From Lachnospiraceae bacterium (lineage in GTDB: Bacteria > Bacillota > Clostridia > Lachnospirales > Lachnospiraceae), in assembly GCA_017622575.1 (NCBI GenBank), contig JAGAQU010000069.1, forward strand, positions 1-33,174: DNA of 33,174 nt, given 5' to 3'. The notes under the pieces are model-generated. The model did no database searches, had not been told where the DNA came from, and worked only from the letters and a program-made list of their open reading frames with translations. Position 1 is the first letter of the stretch; each line of letters begins with the position of its first letter. Both the position numbers and the translations under genes were made by a program. Below are positions 9,038 through 16,745 of the stretch, one piece after another.

Positions 9038-9973
9038 TTACTCATGGAGCCGGTGAATTAACCGATAGGCAATGGCACCTTCTGCAATCAGTGGTTCCGT
9101 ATGGGCAAAAAATACGATTCCGTCCGTAGGCGCAAGGAGCGTTTCCTTTACAAAACCCTCATACGGATCAATGATTTCCGCCAGAGCATGTCCATAGCGC
9201 ACATCCTCTCCCGGGCTAACAAGTCCTTTAAAAATACCGCCTGACAGGGTATGTACATCAGTCAGATCCTTTTCCATGATCACATGACTGATATAGCCAC
9301 TGTGACTTTCATACCGGATAATTCCCATTCTGGTCAGAAAGCGAAGCACAGAAGCAACCGCCTGTCTGGCACTCCTGTCGTCAATAGTATCATTTTTATT
9401 GGTATAAACAGAAAAAGCTGCCGTCATCTCATCCTGCCAATTATAATTCAGTGTTTTGGTATCGAGAGGTGTGGGCTTTCTGATCACTACATAGGGAAGC
9501 CCGAACAGATTGGCAAGGGAAGCATTCTGATAACCGGTTTCCATCATCCGCACATGGGGAACAAACTCTCCCGACATATAAAAACTGGTAAGCTGGATTC
9601 CATAGCTGTATTCCTTGATCACCTTAAAAATTCCGTCCGCGATTCTGTCTGTGGTATCTCCATGTTCCTTTCCGGGAAACATCCTGTTGATATCCTGATT
9701 TTCCACGCCAAAGAATCTTCGGTCCACATTCATGCCAAGGGCATTGATCACCGGAACCACCAGAATCTTTTTGCCCGCATTCACGCAGCCGTTTGCTTCC
9801 AGTTCCTTCAGTGCTTTCACCAGCTGGGAACAGATGTACATCTGCTGGACTTCATTTCCTCTCTCAGAACCGAGAATGCAGGCAGCCGGATCTCCTTTTC
9901 CAAAACTGTATCCCCGTATCACCATGCTCTCCCTATAGGAAGAATTTACTGTATAAATTTTTTCCTGAAACAT
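9038..9973 (-). CDS. Aspartoacylase/AstE-family protein lacking catalytic residues
   Basis: About 311 residues, homologous to its neighbour at 9994-10926 and to the succinylglutamate desuccinylase/aspartoacylase (M14-like) family. The fold-level motifs remain, for example DINRMFPG matching DMNRIFPG in the neighbour, and the C-terminal beta domain. The metal and catalytic positions are changed. The zinc-ligand His of HGDE is Arg in ERGNE (Glu kept), the second zinc-ligand His (LDIHAS) is Thr (IQLTSF), and the catalytic Glu (VVEMG) is Arg (VVIRK). It is probably a non-catalytic partner or binding protein. I preferred ATG 9973 over GTG 9982 because AGAAAGTG lies 8 nt upstream. It is second in a two-gene operon, 20 bp after the active paralogue. 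The ligand is unknown. Confidence 0.8.
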   Translation of the reverse strand: MFQEKIYTVNSSYRESMVIRGYSFGKGDPAACILGSERGNEVQQMYICSQLVKALKELEANGCVNAGKKILVVPVINALGMNVDRRFFGVENQDINRMFPGKEHGDTTDRIADGIFKVIKEYSYGIQLTSFYMSGEFVPHVRMMETGYQNASLANLFGLPYVVIRKPTPLDTKTLNYNWQDEMTAAFSVYTNKNDTIDDRSARQAVASVLRFLTRMGIIRYESHSGYISHVIMEKDLTDVHTLSGGIFKGLVSPGEDVRYGHALAEIIDPYEGFVKETLLAPTDGIVFFAHTEPLIAEGAIAYRLIHRLHE

Positions 9974-9993
9974 CTTTATCACACTTTCTGTGG

Positions 9994-10926
9994 TTAATCA
10001 TCAATTCCTGTCAGTATTCTCAAAAGGAGCGAGCCCTCCCGCACAAAGGGATATTCCCTGAGACTGAACACCAGTCCGCTCTTTTTGGCTATGATTTCAT
10101 CCAGCACGGTTCCTTCCAGAGGACTTACAATCTCCCCCAGTTTATCACCTGTCTTCACATAATGGTTGTGCTCAATTGCCGGCAGGAATACGCCGGTTAC
10201 TCCGGATCTTATGAACTCTACTTCGCCGTCCGTGGAAATGACAGGATACTGTATTTTCTCTTCCGGTCCGTTCCAGACTCCCATCTCTCTCATCAGATTA
10301 AAAATACCGTCTACTACCTGATTGCCAAACCGCCTGCTGATCCTGGTTCCCATTCCCATCTCTACCACCATGGTGGGAACTCCAAGCATATTCATGGAAT
10401 GGGCAAGGGTTGACTCATGCACCGTTTCCGAAGCATTGGTCCAAACCATATCCACATTTAAAAGCCTTGCATAGGGAAGGAGCTTGTCCGCAAACTCCTC
10501 ACTGATACGCACCTGGGGAATTTCTCTGATGAACACGTTGCTGGCATGGATATCCAGGCAGATGTCTGCTCCCGCAATATCATTAACGATAGCTGCCGCC
10601 ACTTTTTCCATCACTGTTCCTTTTTCATCTCCCGGAAAAATCCGGTTCATATCCATATTGACCTTTGGAATCACTCTGGAAGCAATATCAAGCCCCAGCG
10701 GATTGAGTGCCGGATAAATCTCCACGGTTCCCTGCAAGAGCTCCGGGTTCTTCTTAATCCGCCTTGCGGTCTCATAGGAAATATACTGCCCTTCAAATTC
10801 ATCACCATGGATTCCGGATACAATGACAATTCTTTTGAATCCGGGATTTGTCCCTTCCAGACGGTTCTTTACGATCTTCAGTTTTTCTCCCACCGGAAGT
10901 TCTACGGATATTACCTCTTCTATCAT
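9994..10926 (-). CDS. Succinylglutamate desuccinylase/aspartoacylase-family hydrolase
   Basis: A 310-residue predicted zinc-dependent amidohydrolase that would cleave an N-acyl amino acid or similar amide. The family ligands are all visible: His40 and Glu43 in IHGDEFEG, His127 in LDIHAS, and the catalytic Glu189 in VVEMGMG. The substrate-carboxylate motif N94-R95 (DMNRIFPG) is also present. The C-terminal 90 residues form the usual beta domain. The true substrate cannot be read from sequence, and no arginine-succinyltransferase pathway genes are nearby. The ATG is preceded by AGAAAGGTG. It is first in an operon with a catalytically dead paralogue, which suggests the two products work together. 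Confidence 0.85.
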   Translation of the reverse strand: MIEEVISVELPVGEKLKIVKNRLEGTNPGFKRIVIVSGIHGDEFEGQYISYETARRIKKNPELLQGTVEIYPALNPLGLDIASRVIPKVNMDMNRIFPGDEKGTVMEKVAAAIVNDIAGADICLDIHASNVFIREIPQVRISEEFADKLLPYARLLNVDMVWTNASETVHESTLAHSMNMLGVPTMVVEMGMGTRISRRFGNQVVDGIFNLMREMGVWNGPEEKIQYPVISTDGEVEFIRSGVTGVFLPAIEHNHYVKTGDKLGEIVSPLEGTVLDEIIAKKSGLVFSLREYPFVREGSLLLRILTGIDD

Positions 10927-10959
10927 TACAACACCTTTCTGCCGCTTCTTATCGCAACA

Positions 10960-10992
10960 AAAGCTTCAAGTAATCCTCATCCTTGAAGCTTT
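10960..10992 (-). terminator. Terminator after the TetR gene
   Basis: An 11-bp perfect stem (10982-10992 with 10960-10970, AAAGCTTCAAG type) with an 11-nt loop begins about 18 bp past the tetR-family stop. On the minus strand it runs into TTTTGTT. It separates this unit from the aspartoacylase pair. Confidence 0.7.
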
Positions 10993-11010
10993 CATTTCTG
11001 TCGTTTTCTC

Positions 11011-11595
11011 TTATTCTTCCGCAACCAGTCCCCGCATCACATACATGATTTCACGGTCCACCGCCGCTTCCGTAATGCCTCTGGTCAGCGACGCTATTTT
11101 AAGTCCCTCCAGCACATACATGATATTGCTGGCTGCACGCCTTGCATCCTCACAGTAAAACTCACCGTTTTCCACACCCGCCTCAATCAGCTTCTGGATT
11201 ACCACCACGGCGGAATCAAACTGTTTTTTCAGGAAATTATCTTTTCCATAGTTTTGTTCATCCATAAAAAATTCATAGGAAGCTTTGTTAAGGCCCGGCT
11301 TTTTGCTGACCAGTTCCCGTTTCTGCTCTTTTAAGAACAGAGCCAGAATATCAGCAGGTCCCGCCTCTTTTGCAATGCTTTTTTCAAAGACATCATCCGC
11401 TTCCTCCTGCTCCATCTTTAACACTTCCAGGAAGATCTCTCTGGTACTCGAAAAGTAAAGATATAATCCGCCCCTGCTGATATCGCAGGCATCAACAATA
11501 TCCTTCATGGTCACACTCTTGTAACCTTTTTCCGCAAAAACGCCTCTGGCAGTTTCCAGTATGTATTTTTTCTTCTGAACAGATTTATCACTCAT
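11011..11595 (-). CDS. TetR/AcrR-family transcriptional regulator
   Basis: A 194-residue one-component regulator. The N-terminal helix-turn-helix is clear: ILETARGVFAEKGYKSVTM followed by KDIVDACDISRGGLYLYFSS, the usual TetR recognition-helix pattern, at about residues 12-55. The remaining 140 residues are an all-alpha ligand-binding and dimerisation domain of no recognisable ligand class. It is the second gene of a unit, 14 bp after a 155-residue protein of unknown function. Neither neighbour is a transporter, so the common TetR/efflux-pump pairing does not apply. Its target may be its own operon (see the palindrome at 12153-12164). Confidence 0.9.
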   Translation of the reverse strand: MSDKSVQKKKYILETARGVFAEKGYKSVTMKDIVDACDISRGGLYLYFSSTREIFLEVLKMEQEEADDVFEKSIAKEAGPADILALFLKEQKRELVSKKPGLNKASYEFFMDEQNYGKDNFLKKQFDSAVVVIQKLIEAGVENGEFYCEDARRAASNIMYVLEGLKIASLTRGITEAAVDREIMYVMRGLVAEE

Positions 11596-11609
11596 GTTAT
11601 CAACAACTC

Positions 11610-12077
11610 CTACGCCAGTGGCCCATCATAAACTTCGAGCAGCTCCTTTATCCTCAAAAGGGCTTTCAGAAAAACGCCATTCTCAACCGCCTGCGTCCAC
11701 AGATTTCCTTTCGTCATACCCCCAAGAATATATTTCGCCATGATATCAAAGATATCTTCTATGTTTCTGAGTTCCGCATTCTCAATAAATTTAAGTTCAT
11801 CCTGCTGCGTGCGGATAAAATTTCTGGAATATGCATAGACATAATTTCTGTTAAGCAGTCCGGTGGCCTGCATATCTTTTATAAACGAAAGCAGTGTCCC
11901 GTCATAGACAGAAAAAGTCACGGAAGTGGATGCGATATCGTTTCCGTCATAAAGATGGGATGTCTTTTGTCCCTTCTTTTGCTCAAGCCATGGAATATAC
12001 CGGAATATCTTTTCAAATATTACTCTGTATTTTTGAATTCTCTCCTGCCTGTACAGGTTTTCGCTCTCTACTGACAT
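11610..12077 (-). CDS. Hypothetical protein, 155 residues
   Basis: I do not recognise the family. The protein is soluble, mostly helical in appearance, without signal peptide or membrane segment, and with no cysteine cluster. It contains a central SVYDGTLLSFIKDM segment and a C-terminal helical part ending in RIKELLEVYDG. It is first in a two-gene unit with a TetR regulator, so it may be a partner or target of that regulator. Reading frame length, ribosome binding region (GGGAAGG before the ATG) and close spacing to the next gene support a real gene. Confidence 0.75.
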   Translation of the reverse strand: MSVESENLYRQERIQKYRVIFEKIFRYIPWLEQKKGQKTSHLYDGNDIASTSVTFSVYDGTLLSFIKDMQATGLLNRNYVYAYSRNFIRTQQDELKFIENAELRNIEDIFDIMAKYILGGMTKGNLWTQAVENGVFLKALLRIKELLEVYDGPLA

Positions 12078-12152
12078 ACCTTCCCACCCTGTCTTCCATA
12101 CATATATAAATTATCTTACCATAAAAAAAGAAAATGTACACACTAAAATCTG

Positions 12153-12164
12153 ACAATTTATTGT
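12153..12164. promoter_or_regulatory. Possible operator palindrome upstream of the TetR unit
   Basis: ACAAT-TT-ATTGT is an inverted repeat with 5-bp arms about 75 bp before the first gene of the TetR unit and just downstream of the candidate promoter. An autoregulatory TetR operator is possible; the short arms in AT-rich DNA make chance also plausible. Confidence 0.3.
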
Positions 12165-12188
12165 GCAATTTTCTTAGCCTGCCGTAAT

Positions 12189-12216
12189 ATGCTAATATCT
12201 TTTTATTATTTGTCAA
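12189..12216 (-). promoter_or_regulatory. Candidate promoter for the hypothetical-tetR unit
   Basis: On the minus strand a perfect TTGACA (12211-12216) is followed after 16 bp by TAGCAT (12189-12194, 4 of 6). The -10 is weak and the leader would be about 105 nt. The rest of the 12078-12373 gap is AT-rich, with small GAATT/AATTC inverted repeats near 12261-12310 and no gene. Confidence 0.4.
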
Positions 12217-12329
12217 AATATTTATAGATTTTTGTCGTTTTTAGCAATATAATAACAAAAGAATTGATTACGGAAGTCAATTCGAGCTAATTAGCAATTC
12301 CGGAAGAATTCCCCTTTTACACAAGCAGG

Positions 12330-12356
12330 AAACCCTGAGAATATCTCTCAGGGTTT
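12330..12356. terminator. Terminator hairpin downstream of the amylase gene
   Basis: An 11-bp perfect stem (AAACCCTGAGA at 12330-12340 with 12346-12356) and 5-nt loop sit about 18 bp past the amylase stop. The T-rich side (GGGTTTTCTGTTTTC) is on the plus strand; on the minus strand the tail is poor in T. It may work in both directions or mainly protect the 3' end. Confidence 0.65.
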
Positions 12357-12373
12357 TCTGTTTTCTATGACAA

Positions 12374-13984
12374 TTATTTGCCATCCATCAATATAATTCC
12401 ATGTCCGGGTATGGTCAAAAGGCCATTTTCAATGCTTCCGCTCTCTTCCCCGGTATATAAACCATTCTCTATCTTCTTTCTGTTGATACTTCCATTTTCC
12501 GTCAGATCGATCACGGCTTTCTCCTCAGAAACATTGATAAACACATAGAGCTTTTCCCCCTCGTATTCCTTTGAAAAGGCAGCTATGGTATCGGAAGAAT
12601 ACTGTTCCAGATTTTCTGTTTTTCCCTTTCGGATTGCCGGATACCGGTTTCTTATTCCGATCGCTTCCTTATAATAGGAATAAACAGACTGTTCATCCTT
12701 CTCCTGCTCCTCGAGGCTTCCGAATTTCATTTTTACTTCATCCATATCCGCAGGTCCTTTACACATTCCTGCACAGGAAGGGTCAGATGAAAAATACATA
12801 GGAGCCCTCTTGTTTTCATCCTTTCCGGCGCCTTTCATTCCCAGCTCCTCACCGTAATAGATAAAAGCATTTCCGCTCATCAGAAGATTCATGGCCCCGG
12901 CGAGCTTTGTCTGCGCCTCTGCTCTGTCACCGGCATAATATCCCGCACTTCTTCCCATATCATGATTGGTATAGAAGGGTGCATCAATATAATCGGGATT
13001 ATACGTCGAAAACAAGCTCTCTGATTCCTGAAGCCCGCGGCTGTAGGCAGAAGCCGGGATTTCTCCCCTCACCGTCCTGGCAATAATACCGTCTTTATCC
13101 GCAAATTCGAAGTCAAATACACTGTCGATCCCACTGTCGTAATAGCCGGCATATGTATTTTTGTCTGTCCACACCTCTGCCACAAGATAGGCATCCTCTC
13201 TCTTCTCCTTTACCATGTCCGTAAACCAGGAGAGGATCTCCGTATTTGTCGCATTTGCCCCTGTCACATACTCCTTTGCTGCATCCAGCCGAAAACCTCC
13301 CACTCCCTTGTCCAGCCAGAAATCCACAATTCTTTCTATTTCGCTTCGCACTTGTTCACTGCTAAGATTGAGATCCGGCATACCACCCCAGAACTGTGCC
13401 TCATAATACCAGTATTCACTTTCGGGAACAGGATAATAGTTTCCTTTCTTTTCCCGGCTGAAATGATAGTAGTCAACATAGGGGCATTCCTCCGGATCCG
13501 GCTCTTTGTCTCCAAGCGCAGCCAGATAGGAGCAGGCTTCCTGAAACCATGGGTGCTGTGAGGAGCTGTGGTTCAATACAAGATCAATAATCACCTTGAT
13601 TCCTCTTTCTTCACACGCTTTCATCAATTCTTCAAAATCTTCCATCGTGCCATACTCAGGGTCAATAGCCATATAATCTGTCACATCATATTTGTGATAG
13701 GTCGGTGATGGCATAACGGGCATCAGCCAGATTCCGTTGCAGCCAAGATCATCCGTTGTCTCCGGATTACCATCATTAATATAATCCAGTTTTTCCTTTA
13801 ATCCGGCAAGATCTCCGATGCCGTCACCGTTTCCATCGTAAAAGGAATAGACAAACACCTCGTAATATGTCCGATAATTATCTTCCATGGGAACCGGCTC
13901 CGTGACATCTGCACTGCCATTACATCCCACTGTGCCAAGAACCAGCAAAACATCTGCAATCAGTGCTATTAATTTTTTTCTCAC
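12374..13984 (-). CDS. Alpha-amylase-family (GH13) lipoprotein
   Basis: A secreted glycoside hydrolase that would cleave alpha-1,4 glucans at the cell surface. The GTG at 13984 is chosen because GGAGG lies 8 nt upstream; a TTG at 13999 would contain that site. The 536 residues start with MRKKLIALIADV, a lipoprotein-type signal ending at Cys21 (TVGC, a slightly weak lipobox, with an unusual Asp in the hydrophobic core). All four GH13 motifs are present: DLVLNH (134-139), GFRLDAAKE with nucleophile Asp234, VAEVW with acid/base Glu270, and FYTNHD with Asp342. The protein begins 21 bp after malQ, so the two form an alpha-glucan operon. Specificity (amylase, neopullulanase or oligo-glucosidase) is not settled. 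Confidence 0.92.
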   Translation of the reverse strand: MRKKLIALIADVLLVLGTVGCNGSADVTEPVPMEDNYRTYYEVFVYSFYDGNGDGIGDLAGLKEKLDYINDGNPETTDDLGCNGIWLMPVMPSPTYHKYDVTDYMAIDPEYGTMEDFEELMKACEERGIKVIIDLVLNHSSSQHPWFQEACSYLAALGDKEPDPEECPYVDYYHFSREKKGNYYPVPESEYWYYEAQFWGGMPDLNLSSEQVRSEIERIVDFWLDKGVGGFRLDAAKEYVTGANATNTEILSWFTDMVKEKREDAYLVAEVWTDKNTYAGYYDSGIDSVFDFEFADKDGIIARTVRGEIPASAYSRGLQESESLFSTYNPDYIDAPFYTNHDMGRSAGYYAGDRAEAQTKLAGAMNLLMSGNAFIYYGEELGMKGAGKDENKRAPMYFSSDPSCAGMCKGPADMDEVKMKFGSLEEQEKDEQSVYSYYKEAIGIRNRYPAIRKGKTENLEQYSSDTIAAFSKEYEGEKLYVFINVSEEKAVIDLTENGSINRKKIENGLYTGEESGSIENGLLTIPGHGIILMDGK

Positions 13985-14005
13985 TTTGATTTCCTCCAAT
14001 ATCCT

Positions 14006-15490
14006 TTACCTGCCACAGACGCGCGTCAATGTCCTGATGAATTCTATTCTCTCATCGGAGAGACTTCCCTTTACCATTCTCCATCTCCAGTTCGTTCCTA
14101 TCGTAGACGGGAAGTTCATTCTCGCCTCATTTCCCAGCTTTAAAATGTCCTGCATCTGCAGGATCACAATATCAGCCACACTGCCATACACTGCGCGAAT
14201 AATGGCATCCGGTATTTCTTCTCTCTGACCGATATTCAGAAGATCATAGAGAAAAGTGAGTTCCTCTTCCGTCTTTTCCGCAAAATATCCCACGATAGTC
14301 TCATTGTCATGGGTTCCGGTATATGCCGCCATATTTCCGTTGTCGAAATTGTAAGGCAGGTGCTCATTTTTTGTATTTCCGTCAAAAGCAAAAAGAAGCA
14401 CTTTCATTCCGGGCCAGCCCGTTTTCCGCAGAAGCTTCTTCACTGCAGGTACTGCCACACCAAGGTCCTCCGCTATGATCCTGTTTTTTCCCAGCGTCTT
14501 TTCTATCACATCCGTCAGCTTTCTGCCGGGTCCTTTATTCCATTTTCCGTTTCTTGCATTTTTGTCCTTTGCGGGAATGCTGTAATATCTTGCAATTCCA
14601 ATAAAATGATCAATTCTGATGATATCAAAAAGTCTGGCATTTGCCATCATACGCCTCTTCCACCAGTCAAAGCCGTCCTTTTCCATCTCTTCATAATTAT
14701 AGAGAGGATTTCCCCACTTCTGACCATCATCAGAGAACGCATCCGGTGGACATCCCGCAACCTCCACAGGCTTTCCTTCCCCATCCAGCTGAAACTGCTT
14801 TCTCTCCGCCCATACATCGGCACTGTCAAGCGCAACATAGAGAGGAATGTCACCTATGATCTTTATTCCTTTTACATTGGCGTAGGTCTTCAGCTTATCC
14901 CACTGTTCAAAGAACATAAACTGCAGAAACTTATAAAAACGGATATCCTTTTTGAGTTCCTTTTTACATTGTAAAAGTGCCTCCTCTTCCCTGTTTCGAA
15001 GGGGCGCATCCCACTCCGCAAAAGCCTTGCCTCCCTGACTGTTTTTGATTGCCATGTAAAGACTGTAATCATTCAGCCATGATTTATTTTCTCTGCAAAA
15101 CCTCTTATATTCCTCAGAAGCTTTATCAAACCGCTGAAAGGCCTGATAAAGCAGCCGAAATCTGTTTTCATAGAGAAGACCGTAATCCACATCATTCTCC
15201 TTCTGCCCAAAGGAAAGATTTTTAAGTTCCTTTTCCGTCAAAAGTCCCTGCTCCAAAAGCAGATCAAGATCGATCAGATAAGGATTACCTGCAAAGGCAG
15301 AAAACGATTGATAAGGGCTGTCTCCGTAACCGGTAGGGCCCAGAGGAAGTACCTGCCAGTATTTTTGCCCCATCTGTGCCAAAAGGTCCACAAATTCGTA
15401 AGCTGCCTTTCCCATTGTACCGATTCCGTAAAGTGACGGCAGACTTGTGATCGATAATAAAACTCCTGCTCCCCGTTTCATTCTTCCCAT
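14006..15490 (-). CDS. malQ: 4-alpha-glucanotransferase (amylomaltase)
   Basis: MalQ is a cytoplasmic GH77 enzyme that transfers maltodextrin chains and releases glucose. The 494 residues match the bacterial amylomaltase length. The N-terminus has GVLLSITSLPSLYGIGTMG and LPLGPTGYGDSPYQSFSAFAGNP, which bind glucan. The catalytic set is in place: Asp294 (RIDHFIG), Glu341 (IIAEDLG) and Asp395 (TGTHDNET). The start chosen is the first ATG, with AAGGGG 5 nt upstream; a second ATG three codons later is possible. The upstream terminator isolates it from the tRNA gene. I could not find a convincing promoter or a LacI-type operator in the 57-bp gap. Confidence 0.96.
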   Translation of the reverse strand: MGRMKRGAGVLLSITSLPSLYGIGTMGKAAYEFVDLLAQMGQKYWQVLPLGPTGYGDSPYQSFSAFAGNPYLIDLDLLLEQGLLTEKELKNLSFGQKENDVDYGLLYENRFRLLYQAFQRFDKASEEYKRFCRENKSWLNDYSLYMAIKNSQGGKAFAEWDAPLRNREEEALLQCKKELKKDIRFYKFLQFMFFEQWDKLKTYANVKGIKIIGDIPLYVALDSADVWAERKQFQLDGEGKPVEVAGCPPDAFSDDGQKWGNPLYNYEEMEKDGFDWWKRRMMANARLFDIIRIDHFIGIARYYSIPAKDKNARNGKWNKGPGRKLTDVIEKTLGKNRIIAEDLGVAVPAVKKLLRKTGWPGMKVLLFAFDGNTKNEHLPYNFDNGNMAAYTGTHDNETIVGYFAEKTEEELTFLYDLLNIGQREEIPDAIIRAVYGSVADIVILQMQDILKLGNEARMNFPSTIGTNWRWRMVKGSLSDERIEFIRTLTRVCGR

Positions 15491-15540
15491 ACTACCCCTT
15501 TTTTCTCCTAAAATTTTTCGTATTTTTTCGTTAAAAAGAT

Positions 15541-15580
15541 AAAAAAGAAACCCTCAAAAACTTATTGTCTTTAAGGGTTT
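15541..15580 (-). terminator. Terminator of the tRNA-Trp gene
   Basis: An 11-bp stem (15570-15580 with 15548-15558, AAACCCTTAAA type, with one wobble pair) is followed on the minus strand by C and six T. It starts 6 bp past the tRNA 3' end. This is a textbook intrinsic terminator. Confidence 0.88.
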
Positions 15581-15585
15581 TGGAG

Positions 15586-15656
15586 CAGGGGCAGTAGGAA
15601 TCGAACCCACATCGACGGTTTTGGAGACCGCTGTTCTACCTTTGAACTATGCCCCT
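15586..15656 (-). tRNA. tRNA-Trp (CCA anticodon)
   Basis: A 71-nt cloverleaf. The acceptor stem is AGGGGCA/TGCCCCT with discriminator G. The D arm is GTTC...GAAC. The anticodon loop CTCCAAA gives anticodon CCA, flanked by GCGGT/ACCGT. The T arm is GTGGG-TTCGATT-CCTAC. The 3' CCA is not encoded. It lies between the lacI-type gene and malQ, with its own consensus promoter and terminator, so it is transcribed alone. Confidence 0.97.
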
Positions 15657-15686
15657 ATTCATGTGGCTTTAAAACCACCGAGGATT

Positions 15687-15715
15687 ATTATACCTAAAAC
15701 CCACTTATCTGTCAA
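15687..15715 (-). promoter_or_regulatory. Consensus promoter of tRNA-Trp
   Basis: A perfect TTGACA (15710-15715), 17-bp spacer and perfect TATAAT (15687-15692) on the minus strand. The -35 box is inside the last codons of the LacI-family gene, whose stop is in the spacer. The start would lie about 25 bp before the tRNA 5' end. Confidence 0.9.
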
Positions 15716-16703
15716 CAGCTTTTGCCGTAGAATTTCGGATCACAAATTCGGGCCGCAGCAGCGTTTTGCTGACAGATACATGATTCATAAGGGAGTGAAG
15801 TGCCATATATCCACATTTGCCAAGTTCCAGGCGATCCTGTCTGATAGTGGTAAGAGCCGGGGTAGTATAAGCAGAGAGCGGCAGATCATCAAATCCGATC
15901 ACACTCACGTCCTCCGGTACCCGGTATCCGCATTTTTCACACTCTTTGATTGTCCCGTAAGCAAGAAGATCATTGCCACAGACAATGGCAGTTGCCTTGT
16001 TTTTCAAAAAAGAAGGGACAAAATCCTTTGCAGACTCTGCTACGTAATAGCCATTGGCAACCAGTTCATCCTGAAGTACAAGATTGTGCGCCGCCATACT
16101 GTCATAAAATGCCTGCTGTCTCTGCTCTGTGATCATGGAATGAAGAGAACCATTTAAAAAAGCGATTCTGGTATGGCCAAGCTGTGTCAGGTGCTCTATG
16201 GCTGTATCAATTCCTTCAAAGCTGTCTGTACCAATATATGCTACATTGGGATTTTTGCGAATAAAATTATCAAAGAGTACTGTGGGAATTCCTGTGCTTT
16301 CAAGTTGTTTCATCCATTCATCCTGAAGCGCAAACCCCACAAGAAATGCACCGGAATATCCGTTTTTCAGCATAAAGGTATCATATTTTTCCTTGGTTTG
16401 AAATCCCGGAGTTATAGGAAGTACCTCCACATGCCAGTTATCCCTGTAAGCAGCCTGTCTGAATCCGAGTATAATATCGTAACCAAACTGATTGGCAGAC
16501 TCATAGTCCATATTTTCCACAAAAACGCAAAGCTTTTTGTGTTCTTCTTTTTTCATTCTTTTAGTAACATATCCCATTTCCACCGCTGTATCCAGGATCT
16601 TTTGGCGCAGTTCCGCACTGACATCATTTGCACCATTTAATCCTTTTGAGACAGTGCTGATGGAAACACCAAGTTTCTCAGCGATCTCTCTGATCGTAGC
16701 CAT
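15705..16703 (-). CDS. LacI-family transcriptional regulator
   Basis: A 332-residue repressor with an N-terminal LacI helix-turn-helix (ATIREIAEKLGVSISTVSKG, residues 2-21) and hinge, followed by a periplasmic-binding-protein-like sugar domain. The sugar domain shows GYSGAFLVGF, LTQLGHTRIAFLNGS and VPEDVSVIGFDDLPLSAYTTPALTTIRQ. The start is ATG 16703 because AAGGAG lies 6 nt upstream; a GTG six codons earlier would contain the ribosome binding site. It lies 42 bp after an LCP-family gene and just before tRNA-Trp and the malQ-amylase unit on the same strand. A role in alpha-glucan control is plausible from proximity, but no operator was found at malQ. Confidence 0.93.
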   Translation of the reverse strand: MATIREIAEKLGVSISTVSKGLNGANDVSAELRQKILDTAVEMGYVTKRMKKEEHKKLCVFVENMDYESANQFGYDIILGFRQAAYRDNWHVEVLPITPGFQTKEKYDTFMLKNGYSGAFLVGFALQDEWMKQLESTGIPTVLFDNFIRKNPNVAYIGTDSFEGIDTAIEHLTQLGHTRIAFLNGSLHSMITEQRQQAFYDSMAAHNLVLQDELVANGYYVAESAKDFVPSFLKNKATAIVCGNDLLAYGTIKECEKCGYRVPEDVSVIGFDDLPLSAYTTPALTTIRQDRLELGKCGYMALHSLMNHVSVSKTLLRPEFVIRNSTAKAVDR

Positions 16704-16745
16704 AAATCTCTCCTTTTTCACGGAGTCCTATGCTTTGCATCTTAA

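Noticed and set aside
12261..12310. GAATTGA/TCAATTC and AATTC/GAATT inverted repeats
   Set aside because: Short arms in very AT-rich DNA, no attached gene start and no T-run; likely chance.
15491..15540. LacI-type operator at malQ
   Set aside because: The AT-rich gap has no palindrome with a central CG, so control by the nearby LacI-family protein is not supported by sequence.
16703..16730. Hairpin hiding the LacI-gene ribosome binding site (CTCC/GGAG)
   Set aside because: Only a 4-bp stem with an A-rich loop; too weak to claim.
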